13,333 nucleotides of DNA from 2-01-FULL-39-10-A sp964565795. Lineage in GTDB: Bacteria; Patescibacteriota; Microgenomatia; Levybacterales; UBA12049. This document shows, piece by piece, positions 1-6,328 of the stretch. The stretch lies in assembly GCA_964565795.1 (NCBI GenBank), contig CAZMGC010000026.1, positions 1 through 13,333 on the forward strand, given 5' to 3'. Within the stretch, counting starts at the first letter, position 1. Each line of letters starts with the position of its first letter. The translations under genes and the position numbers were made by a program. A model generated the notes under the pieces. The model had not been told where the DNA came from and did not search any database. It saw only the letters and a program-made list of their open reading frames with translations.

Positions 1-29
1 TGGAAATATTAAAATTTTTAATTATTTTT

Positions 30-2453
30 GTGGCCAAAATCCTAATTTTTATAGGAGACACTACCATATTTATCGCCCTACTTCCATGGAAATTAATTAA
101 AGCAATTGGTTATAAAAATTATAAATTTCCCGCAAAAAAAGAAAAGGAAATTTTTAATTATGAAAAAACTCAGAAAAAAAATATTTCCTTTAGTGTGCCC
201 CAATTAAAAGCTCCTGAGGTAAAAATACCAAAACTAGCATTTCCAAAAATAACTTATCCTAAGTTTTATTTTCCAAAACTTAATTTTAATCTAACACTTC
301 CTAAATTTAGCTTGCCACAAATTAAAAAACCAAAAGTGTCGCTACCAAAAATCACAACTCCAAAAATTACCACTCCAAAGCTGGCAACTCCTAGTCTAGG
401 ATTCCCAAAAATTAGTGACCCAAAATTATCAATACCACATTTAAAAAAACATAAAAAAAGAGGTAGGCCAAGAATACCCACTACCCTACCATTTAGAACT
501 AGGTTCAAGTATGCATTTATAGGAACTGTTTTCTCATTTCTTTTTATTTTTCTCCCAATAATTACAATTGTTTTTATAAAAAATTTACCAAATCCGGCTG
601 CTCTATCACATCAAGAAATTGCACAAACTACAAAAATATATGACAGAAATAAGGTGCTCCTTTATCAAATTTATGCAAACCAAAACAGAACAAACGTTCC
701 TTTGTCAGAAATACCACAGAATTTTAAAAATGCGACAATCGCAATTGAAGACAAAAATTTCTACACCACTCCAGGTTTTGATATCGTAGCGATCATTAGA
801 TCTGCATATGCCGATTTAACAGGCAAACCCCTACAAGGTGGATCCACAATTACCCAGCAGCTCATAAAAGCACGTCTTCTCTCCCCAGACAGAACTATTG
901 AAAGAAAAGTGAAAGAAGTTATTCTTTCAGTATGGGCAGAGCAAATTTACTCAAAAGATGAAATTTTGGAAATGTATTTTAATCAAGTTCCATATGGCGG
1001 AACCACATGGGGAGCAGAAGCTGCAGCTCAAACTTATTTTGGAAAAGACGTAACAAAACTTACTCTTGCTGAAAGCGCATTCCTAGCAGGCTTGCCACAA
1101 GCTCCTTCTGTTTACTCGCCTTACAGTCAAACTCCAGATCTGTGGAAAAATAGACAAAAAGATGTTTTGGAAAGAATGACAGAACTCAAATTTATTACCC
1201 GTGAACAAGCTCAGAAAGCAGAAAAAGAAAAACTGGTATTTAAGCCAAACAAAAATAATATTAAAGCCCCACACTTTGTAATGTATGTAAAGGATTTACT
1301 TATTGAAAGATATGGGTTGCCTGTTGTGGAACGCGGAGGACTAACGGTTATAACAAGTCTTGATCTAAATACTCAAGATATGGCACAAAAAATCATAACT
1401 GATGAGGTTGAAAAAGCAGGTTATCTAAATTTTACAAATGCTGGTGCGTTAGTCACAAATCCAACTAACGGAGACATATTAGCTATGGTGGGAGGAAAAG
1501 ATTATTATGATCCGAACGGAGGAAACTACAACATCACAACAGCTCTAAGACAACCCGGCTCCACTATTAAAGTTGTTACATATTCAGCAGCGCTCATGAA
1601 TGGGTATACCTCTGCCACAGGAATTCAGGATACGCCTGTTTCATTTGCCTCACCAGGTTCTAGTCCCTACTCTCCAGTAAATTATGATGGGAGATTTCAT
1701 GGTCAGGTAACTTTAAGAAATGCGTTGGGAAATTCAATAAATATTCCAGCAGTTAAGACCTTAAATCAGGTAGGTGTTCCCACAATGGTAAATCTAAGTA
1801 AAAAAATGGGAATAACTACATGGGGAGATCCTGAAGAATATGGACTAGCAATTACACTTGGGGCAGCTGAAGCAAAAATGACTGATATGGCTACTGTTTA
1901 TGGAAGCCTTGCAAATAAAGGTAAAAAAGTTGAGCTTAATCCAATTCTTAAAATCACAAATTATCAGGGCGCAGTGTTAGAAGAAAAAAAGGAAATAAAA
2001 GAAAAAAGAGCCTTACCTTCGGAAGTCGCATTTATTATTTCTGATATTTTAGCTGACAACAGTGCAAGAGCAATGGAATTTGGACTTAACTCACCTTTAA
2101 ATATTCCAAAACACAAAGTATCAGTAAAAACAGGAACAACTGACAACAAAAGAGACAACTGGACTATTGGATACACACCAAAAATTCTTACAGCTGTATG
2201 GGTAGGAAATAATGATAATTCTCCAATGAATCCACTTTTGGCTTCAGGAATCACAGGAGCTGCGCCTATTTGGAATAAAATTATGAATAATTTATTAAGT
2301 AAAAGTAATCCTAAGGATGAGATATATACGCCCCCTTCAAATATTGTAGCGCGTCCATGCGGCGGAAAGAATGAATATTTTATAAAAGGAACTGAAAATA
2401 GAGGCTTCTGTAGACCAATCAGCCTTAATGAGCAAAGGCCAAATAATCCCTAA
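30..2453 (+). CDS. Class A penicillin-binding protein (GT51 glycosyltransferase plus transpeptidase)
   Basis: Bifunctional peptidoglycan synthase: polymerises lipid II into glycan strands and cross-links the stem peptides on the outer face of the membrane. Seen: GT51 motifs EDKNFY (E240 is the expected catalytic Glu), GGSTITQQ (270-277), RKVKE (292-296) and EILEMYFNQ (311-319). The transpeptidase has STIK (511-514, nucleophile S511), SIN (569-571) and KTGT (700-703). A main membrane helix at about 161-184 follows a long Lys/Pro-rich cytoplasmic arm (57-140). A hydrophobic stretch at 1-20 may form a second helix or hairpin. Cys777 and Cys794 near the C-terminus could form an extracellular disulfide. 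The start is uncertain: GTG at 30 is used here, but the frame stays open to the left window edge with more hydrophobic residues, so the true start may lie outside. The stop overlaps the convergent rpe-like gene by 4 nt. The family call is secure. Confidence 0.93.
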   Translation: MAKILIFIGDTTIFIALLPWKLIKAIGYKNYKFPAKKEKEIFNYEKTQKKNISFSVPQLKAPEVKIPKLAFPKITYPKFYFPKLNFNLTLPKFSLPQIKKPKVSLPKITTPKITTPKLATPSLGFPKISDPKLSIPHLKKHKKRGRPRIPTTLPFRTRFKYAFIGTVFSFLFIFLPIITIVFIKNLPNPAALSHQEIAQTTKIYDRNKVLLYQIYANQNRTNVPLSEIPQNFKNATIAIEDKNFYTTPGFDIVAIIRSAYADLTGKPLQGGSTITQQLIKARLLSPDRTIERKVKEVILSVWAEQIYSKDEILEMYFNQVPYGGTTWGAEAAAQTYFGKDVTKLTLAESAFLAGLPQAPSVYSPYSQTPDLWKNRQKDVLERMTELKFITREQAQKAEKEKLVFKPNKNNIKAPHFVMYVKDLLIERYGLPVVERGGLTVITSLDLNTQDMAQKIITDEVEKAGYLNFTNAGALVTNPTNGDILAMVGGKDYYDPNGGNYNITTALRQPGSTIKVVTYSAALMNGYTSATGIQDTPVSFASPGSSPYSPVNYDGRFHGQVTLRNALGNSINIPAVKTLNQVGVPTMVNLSKKMGITTWGDPEEYGLAITLGAAEAKMTDMATVYGSLANKGKKVELNPILKITNYQGAVLEEKKEIKEKRALPSEVAFIISDILADNSARAMEFGLNSPLNIPKHKVSVKTGTTDNKRDNWTIGYTPKILTAVWVGNNDNSPMNPLLASGITGAAPIWNKIMNNLLSKSNPKDEIYTPPSNIVARPCGGKNEYFIKGTENRGFCRPISLNEQRPNNP
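198..449 (+). repeat. Pentapeptide (P-K-h-x-x) coding repeat in the PBP arm
   Basis: This stretch encodes residues 57-140 of the penicillin-binding protein. Proline recurs every five residues at 57, 62, 67, 72, 77 and 82, then after one nine-residue step at 91, 96, 101, 106, 111, 116, 121, 126, 131 and 136. Lysine usually follows the proline and a hydrophobic residue comes third. The best-conserved DNA units are 15-nt tandem copies around 345-389 (PKITT, PKITT, PKLAT). The arm lies before the membrane helix and is therefore predicted to be cytoplasmic. It ends in a basic patch, KKHKKRGRPR (139-148). Confidence 0.85.
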
Positions 2454-3064
2454 AGAGATTCAAGTAAACGAAACTGTGATTTAGGATCTCCTTTAAAGAG
2501 AAAGCTGTTTACGCAAAACATACTTGCTCCACTTTCCTTAAGCCTTGGCAAAGTATCATCACTTACTCCACCGTCAATCTGAATATTTGCAAAATTTTTG
2601 CCATTTACCTCTTTAATTTTTGCGAAAACTCGTGCGTCAAAAGGCCTACCAGATGCACCCGCGTGAATTCCCATTAAAAGAATTCTATCTAGATCTTCGT
2701 ATGAAACTTTAATGCTTGAAACAGGAGTTTCAATGTCTAGTGCCAAACCCACTCCACCAAGCTCTTGTCCGCGAGTAACAAACTCAACCTGATCGCTCAT
2801 TTTTTCAACATGACCAAGAAAAGTTTTAAAACCCGCTTTAGATAAATTATCAAGATAATTTACTGGCTCTTCAACCATTAAATGTGCTTCAAGATTAAAA
2901 TATTCTGAATATTTTAAGAAGGGTAAAGGGTCTAAAAAAGTTTTATTTTCTTCAAATTTTCCGTCCAAAAAATCTACATGGACTGCTTTTGCAAAACTTT
3001 TATAGATTTCAAATTTTTTCTCAATTTCATCCCAGCTTGTTTCGAGGACTGTAGGAATTATCAT
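2450..3064 (-). CDS. rpe: Ribulose-phosphate 3-epimerase-like TIM-barrel protein
   Basis: Family role: interconverts ribulose 5-phosphate and xylulose 5-phosphate in the non-oxidative pentose phosphate pathway, in the cytoplasm. The 204-aa length is slightly short for the family. Seen: HVDFLDG (29-35), HLMVE (61-65) and IDGG (163-166), giving H29, D31, H61 and D164 at the places expected for the metal ligands and the two catalytic aspartates. The N-terminal strand reads IIPTVLETS where the family normally has PSILS, and the loop usually close to NPGFGGQ reads HAGASGRPF (134-142), so the substrate-binding surface has drifted. Its ATG shares its A with the TAA stop of the upstream LytR_C gene (TAATG), indicating one transcript with coupled translation. 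The fold is clear; the exact sugar-phosphate substrate is less so. Confidence 0.78.
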   Translation of the reverse strand: MIIPTVLETSWDEIEKKFEIYKSFAKAVHVDFLDGKFEENKTFLDPLPFLKYSEYFNLEAHLMVEEPVNYLDNLSKAGFKTFLGHVEKMSDQVEFVTRGQELGGVGLALDIETPVSSIKVSYEDLDRILLMGIHAGASGRPFDARVFAKIKEVNGKNFANIQIDGGVSDDTLPRLKESGASMFCVNSFLFKGDPKSQFRLLESL

Positions 3065-3642
3065 TACTTACCTATTATAACAAGCGCATCATAACTTGTC
3101 GCTTCTGGAAGATCTGTAGAGGTATCTCCAATTGTATAGTCTTTAGAAAGCGCTTCTTCTAAGTCAGCTAAAATACTTTTTTTAGAATTCTTTACTTGAA
3201 TCGTAACGTCAGTATAGTCAAAATTATCAGCGTTTCCTGTAGAAGCCACAGTAAATCCAGCTTCTCTTACTACATCCGCTGCTGCACCTGCGACCCCAGA
3301 TTCCCCGCTACCATTCTGTACTGCAACAGAACCACTACTTGCTGGGGTATCTTCATCATCCTCTGCTGAAGCCTTAGTTGGAGATTTAGATGGAGTTGGT
3401 GTTTCTGTTTCCTCTGGTTCTTCTGTTGGCTCTTCCTCTGCAATTACATCATCTCCTGAATCCTCTTCAAGGGTAATTGAGGTGCTATTTTCTTCATCCG
3501 GTGCGTTACCACTTGTAACAAAATATGCAACACTTCCCAGAAGCAGTAAAATAATAATGAAAAATATTCCAAATAAGGCAACTCTTTTTGAAATTCTTTT
3601 TTTTGAGGGTGTTGTCGAACCTGAATAAGAGATCTCTTCCAT
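3064..3642 (-). CDS. Single-pass membrane protein with C-terminal LytR_C domain
   Basis: 192-aa protein: short basic cytoplasmic N-terminus (KKRISKR, 14-20), one membrane helix (about 21-43), an acidic, Thr/Pro-rich low-complexity linker (about 48-104), then a domain resembling the LytR/CpsA/Psr C-terminal domain. That domain opens with VAVQNGSGESGVAGAAA (106-122) and ends in DALVIIGK. The NGSG-x-x-G-x-A signature and terminal hydrophobic strand are typical of LytR_C. The catalytic LCP phosphotransferase domain is absent, so ligation of wall polymers is not expected; an extracytoplasmic binding or scaffolding role is inferred. ATG 3642 is chosen over an in-frame GTG at 3663 because that GTG lies inside an extended -10 box. 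First gene of a two-gene minus-strand unit with the rpe-like gene. Confidence 0.8.
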   Translation of the reverse strand: MEEISYSGSTTPSKKRISKRVALFGIFFIIILLLLGSVAYFVTSGNAPDEENSTSITLEEDSGDDVIAEEEPTEEPEETETPTPSKSPTKASAEDDEDTPASSGSVAVQNGSGESGVAGAAADVVREAGFTVASTGNADNFDYTDVTIQVKNSKKSILADLEEALSKDYTIGDTSTDLPEATSYDALVIIGK

Positions 3643-3653
3643 ATTAGGTTGCC

Positions 3654-3662
3654 ATAGTATCA
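3654..3662 (-). promoter_or_regulatory. Extended -10 promoter for the LytR_C/rpe unit
   Basis: On the minus strand this reads TGATACTAT, a TGn-type extended -10 (TACTAT at 3659-3654). The expected transcription start is near 3647, giving a leader of about 5 nt before ATG 3642, with no Shine-Dalgarno sequence. No convincing -35 is visible, as is common for extended -10 promoters. Confidence 0.5.
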
Positions 3663-3691
3663 CAAGAAATTCTATCTATCAACATTTGATT

Positions 3692-3700
3692 TGATATAAT
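3692..3700 (+). promoter_or_regulatory. Extended -10 promoter for the SpoIID gene
   Basis: TGATATAAT: a perfect TATAAT (3695-3700) preceded by TG one base upstream. Only six bases separate the box from ATG 3707, so transcription is expected to begin at or next to the A of the start codon, giving a leaderless mRNA. It is divergent from, and does not overlap, the LytR_C promoter. Confidence 0.6.
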
Positions 3701-3706
3701 AACCTA

Positions 3707-5350
3707 ATGCCCAAACTTTCCTTTTTACTATTCTTATTTCTCGTCCTCTCCTCCCTACTCCTTGGAGTCGGAAAAGTCCGCGGAGATGAGCTTGACGATT
3801 TAAATAAACAAATTGCTGACCTTACAAAAGCCCTAAATGATTCAAAGTCTGCAACTGCACCCCTAGAACAACAGGTAGCAAGCATTAAGTCTAGGGTTGA
3901 GTTTATCGAATCTGATCTGATCAAAAAAGGCAATGATATTGATAAAGGCTATAAAGACTTAGAAAAACAAACAGATAAATTAAATCTTGCAATTAGAAAT
4001 TACTATATTAAAAGCCACTATAATTCGCCTATCTTAGTATTTCTTTCTTCAGATAATGCTAGTGAAATAACTCAAATCTTGGCATATCAAAAAGCTGCTG
4101 CCGATCAGGATAAAATGATTATCACAAATATTGCACTTTCAATTAACTCACTTGAAGAAAAGAAGGCGACTCTGGAAAGCGAAAAGATAAAACTTGCTAC
4201 TATAAAAACCAATTTAGACAAGATAATTGGAGAGGCTAAGACTTACCAATCTAATTTAACTGGCCAAATTGCCGCTCTCTCAGCAAAACAGCAAGAAATT
4301 ATCAATGCTAGATCTGGAACTTTTACGGCAACTATTGGAGACAGCAGTCTAGCTGATGATTATAATGCTTCAATTACTGGATTTAGAGAAGCAGCTCCTT
4401 CTGGATACTTTGCTGTTTTTTCATTTGGTGCGCATACCCACAGAAAAGGAATGAGTCAGTATGGAGCGAGAGGCAGGGCTCAAAGCGGTCAGTCAGTAAA
4501 CCAAATTCTGAATGCATATTATGGAAAAGAACCAGTTGGAAAAGATACGGGAGGCGATATTCAGGTATCAGGATATGGAAGCATGAATTTCGAAGATAGG
4601 TATCTTATGGGAATTGCTGAGATGCCTTCGACCTGGCACCCAGAAGCCCTAAAAGCTCAGGCAATTGCAGCACGGACTTATGCTTATAGGTATAAGGTTG
4701 ATGGTAAAGAGATTTGCACTACTGAAGCTTGTCAAGTTTACAATGATGGAAAAGCATCAAATCCTCCTGAAGCATGGCGACAAGCAGTACAATCAACACG
4801 TGGACAAGTTTTAGAAGATGTCGTAACTTATTATGCTTCTACCCATGGCGGATTCACAACAACAAGAGGATGGGACACGACAGATGGTTCAGGGGGAGGT
4901 AATTTTATAGACAAAGCATACGATAAGCTTGGAGGATCTCCATGGCTATATAAAGCTTGGTATACGCAGGGCTACAGCGTCTCTTCTGGAAAGTGTGGAA
5001 GAACAAATCCATGGCTTTCCCCTACTGAAATGGCCGATATAGTAAACGCTGCTATTGCCTTAAGAAGCGGAGGAATTGACACATCAAGAATTACACCTGT
5101 TACAACTGACTGCTGGGGAGGCAACCCTTATAGCATGGACGAACTTAGAAATCTAGTTTCTGGCCAAGGAGGAATTAGTCAAGCAACAAGCGTATCTGTT
5201 TCGCAGGGAAACGGGAACACTTCAAACGTGACAATTAACGGAGTTTCCCTTTCGGGAGAAGATTTTAAAAGAGCATTTAATCTAAGAGCGCCTGGCCACT
5301 TATCAATTCCACAATCAGGATTTGCATTCTTTAATATTGAAAAAAAGTAA
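3707..5350 (+). CDS. Secreted PcsB-like coiled coil plus SpoIID-domain protein
   Basis: Probable peptidoglycan-remodelling protein; SpoIID-family enzymes are lytic transglycosylases cleaving stem-peptide-free glycan. Seen: signal peptide at 1-26 (hydrophobic core LLFLFLVLSSLLLGV); a long heptad-rich coiled coil from about 28 to 200 interrupted by NYYIKSHYNSPILVFLSS (98-115), resembling PcsB/CwlO-type N-terminal regions; then the SpoIID region, with KGMSQYGARGRAQSG (247-261), QILNAYYG and AEMPSTWHPEALKAQAIAAR (304-323). E305 matches the catalytic Glu of SpoIID. The GMSQYGA element comes before the catalytic Glu, whereas in Bacillus SpoIID it lies at the C-terminal end. Cysteines at 337, 342, 430 and 469 could form disulfides. 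ATG 3707 follows directly after an extended -10. The coiled coil suggests control by a membrane partner, as for PcsB with FtsEX; that is inference. Confidence 0.87.
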   Translation: MPKLSFLLFLFLVLSSLLLGVGKVRGDELDDLNKQIADLTKALNDSKSATAPLEQQVASIKSRVEFIESDLIKKGNDIDKGYKDLEKQTDKLNLAIRNYYIKSHYNSPILVFLSSDNASEITQILAYQKAAADQDKMIITNIALSINSLEEKKATLESEKIKLATIKTNLDKIIGEAKTYQSNLTGQIAALSAKQQEIINARSGTFTATIGDSSLADDYNASITGFREAAPSGYFAVFSFGAHTHRKGMSQYGARGRAQSGQSVNQILNAYYGKEPVGKDTGGDIQVSGYGSMNFEDRYLMGIAEMPSTWHPEALKAQAIAARTYAYRYKVDGKEICTTEACQVYNDGKASNPPEAWRQAVQSTRGQVLEDVVTYYASTHGGFTTTRGWDTTDGSGGGNFIDKAYDKLGGSPWLYKAWYTQGYSVSSGKCGRTNPWLSPTEMADIVNAAIALRSGGIDTSRITPVTTDCWGGNPYSMDELRNLVSGQGGISQATSVSVSQGNGNTSNVTINGVSLSGEDFKRAFNLRAPGHLSIPQSGFAFFNIEKK

Positions 5351-5365
5351 CGTATAATATAATAC
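5337..5365 (+). promoter_or_regulatory. Promoter for the PH-like gene, overlapping -10 boxes
   Basis: A TTGAAA at 5337-5342, within the last codons of the SpoIID gene, is followed by two overlapping TATAAT boxes (5353-5358 and 5358-5363) and TAATAC (5360-5365). TTGAAA to TAATAC has a 17-nt spacer; to the second TATAAT it is 15 nt. The predicted start is near 5370-5372, a leader of about 6-8 nt before ATG 5378 without a Shine-Dalgarno sequence. Confidence 0.5.
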
Positions 5366-5377
5366 GCCCACATAAAC

Positions 5378-6061
5378 ATGCCTGATATTTTTGTAGGAAA
5401 TCCTGCTCAACCCCAAACAGAAGCTAAGGAGACCTCTGAAGTAAAAGCAGTGGATGAACCCACTCCGCCCAAACCCCACATAACTCCTCATAAAGGAAAA
5501 CATGTCCATAGTCACCTTTTTTCTTCATATTGTGACTATCCTCACGCGGTTAAAGTCGCAGACTTACAAGATGATGAAGAAATACTTTTATATCTAAGAA
5601 AGCACATTGTCACAAACGTTCCATGGATAATAAGAGCAATTGGAGCTGCCTTAGTTCTTCCTTTCATGATTTATATCAACTCATTCGGAATTATTGACCT
5701 CTCAATTATCCCCTATAACTTCATAATATTTGCATCAATTCTCTATTACCATGTAATATTCACGTATATTTTTGTAAAGTATCTAAGCTGGTTTTACAAT
5801 ATCTCACTTGTAACAAATAAAAGAATTATAGACATAGACTTCTCAAGTCTTATCTATGAAAATGTTGATGCGACAAAACTTTCTCAAGTTGAAGATGTGG
5901 GATATTCTCAAGTTGGAATAATTAGGTCAATTTTCGATTATGGAGATGTAAGCCTTCATACCGCAGGACCTGCATCTAATTTTGAGTTTTTGGCAATTCC
6001 TCATCCTGAAAAAGTAATTAAGGTTGTAAACAATTTAATAGGAAAAACAAAACATGCTTGA
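5378..6061 (+). CDS. Two-helix membrane protein with bacterial PH-like (bPH2/YdbT-type) domain
   Basis: 227-aa protein of unknown role. Seen: a polar Pro- and His-rich N-terminal tail (H34, H38, H42, H44, H46, H56); then DDEEILLYLRKHI before two membrane helices at about 83-103 and 112-136; then a soluble domain (about 138-220) starting with WFYNISLVTNKRIIDID. The pattern of two helices followed by Y-x-(I/V)-T-N-x-R-(I/V) is characteristic of membrane-anchored bacterial PH-domain (DUF304/YdbT-like) proteins. The domain continues through KLSQVEDVGYSQVGIIRSIF and GDVSLHTAG and is predicted to be cytoplasmic. bPH proteins are often envelope-associated, but no specific function can be assigned. 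The gene overlaps the next ORF by 8 nt (ATG inside the final codons), suggesting coupled translation. It ends in TGA, consistent with the standard bacterial code. Confidence 0.75.
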   Translation: MPDIFVGNPAQPQTEAKETSEVKAVDEPTPPKPHITPHKGKHVHSHLFSSYCDYPHAVKVADLQDDEEILLYLRKHIVTNVPWIIRAIGAALVLPFMIYINSFGIIDLSIIPYNFIIFASILYYHVIFTYIFVKYLSWFYNISLVTNKRIIDIDFSSLIYENVDATKLSQVEDVGYSQVGIIRSIFDYGDVSLHTAGPASNFEFLAIPHPEKVIKVVNNLIGKTKHA

Positions 6062-6281
6062 ACAATTCATTAATTTATTTCAATTTTTAACTATTTTAAA
6101 ATTCGCATTTCTATTATTGAATTTGATTGTTATAATATTTCTTTTAATAGTGTATAAGCAGGCTCGCGCAATGCAGAAAGTAGTCGATGATGGCGCCAGC
6201 TCAATATTACTTAACTCAATTGCATTATTTAGTGTTATAATAGGAATGATTATTTTTGTTGCTGCCCTAATCATTCTATAG
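6054..6281 (+). CDS. Small two-helix membrane protein, unknown function
   Basis: 75-aa hydrophobic protein, not recognised. Two membrane helices (about 13-34 and 52-74) are separated by a short polar loop, VYKQARAMQKVVDDGASS (33-50). By the positive-inside rule (K35, R38, K42) the loop should be cytoplasmic, with both ends outside. The start overlaps the end of the PH-like gene by 8 nt, which argues for a real, translationally coupled gene rather than chance. Close coupling with a PH-domain membrane protein and a downstream membrane propeller protein suggests a shared envelope complex; this is inference from position only. Confidence 0.65.
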   Translation: MLEQFINLFQFLTILKFAFLLLNLIVIIFLLIVYKQARAMQKVVDDGASSILLNSIALFSVIIGMIIFVAALIIL

Positions 6282-6307
6282 AACGGTAATTATTTTAAGA
6301 AACAAAT

Positions 6308-6319
6308 CGGCTGGAGCCG
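6308..6319 (+). promoter_or_regulatory. Small hairpin carrying a GGAG ribosome-binding-like sequence
   Basis: CGGC-TGGA-GCCG forms a 4-bp stem with a 4-nt loop. GGAG (6313-6316), the only Shine-Dalgarno-like motif seen just upstream of a start in this window, straddles loop and stem, 12 nt before ATG 6329. It is not followed by a T tract, so it is not a terminator. The stem is short, so any masking of the site would be weak. Confidence 0.25.
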
Positions 6320-6328
6320 AAAGATGAA

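Noticed and set aside
198..449. CRISPR-like or satellite array
   Set aside because: The units are degenerate 15-nt coding repeats in frame with a protein, with no spacers or direct repeats of CRISPR type.
266..508. Antisense 80-aa reading frame opposite the PBP repeat
   Set aside because: Gly/Phe-rich shadow of the P-K-h repeat on the other strand; no promoter or start signal.
3643..3663. GTG 3663 as start of the LytR_C gene
   Set aside because: The GTG is part of the extended -10 TGATACTAT; ATG 3642 lies just downstream of the predicted transcription start.
6059..6061. Recoded TGA (Gly), as in Gracilibacteria/Absconditabacteria
   Set aside because: TGA ends the PH-like gene at a sensible place and no gene has in-frame TGA, so the standard bacterial code fits.
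6308..6319. Terminator between the two-helix protein gene and the propeller gene
   Set aside because: The hairpin is only 4 bp and has no T tract; it was listed only as a possible ribosome-binding-site structure.
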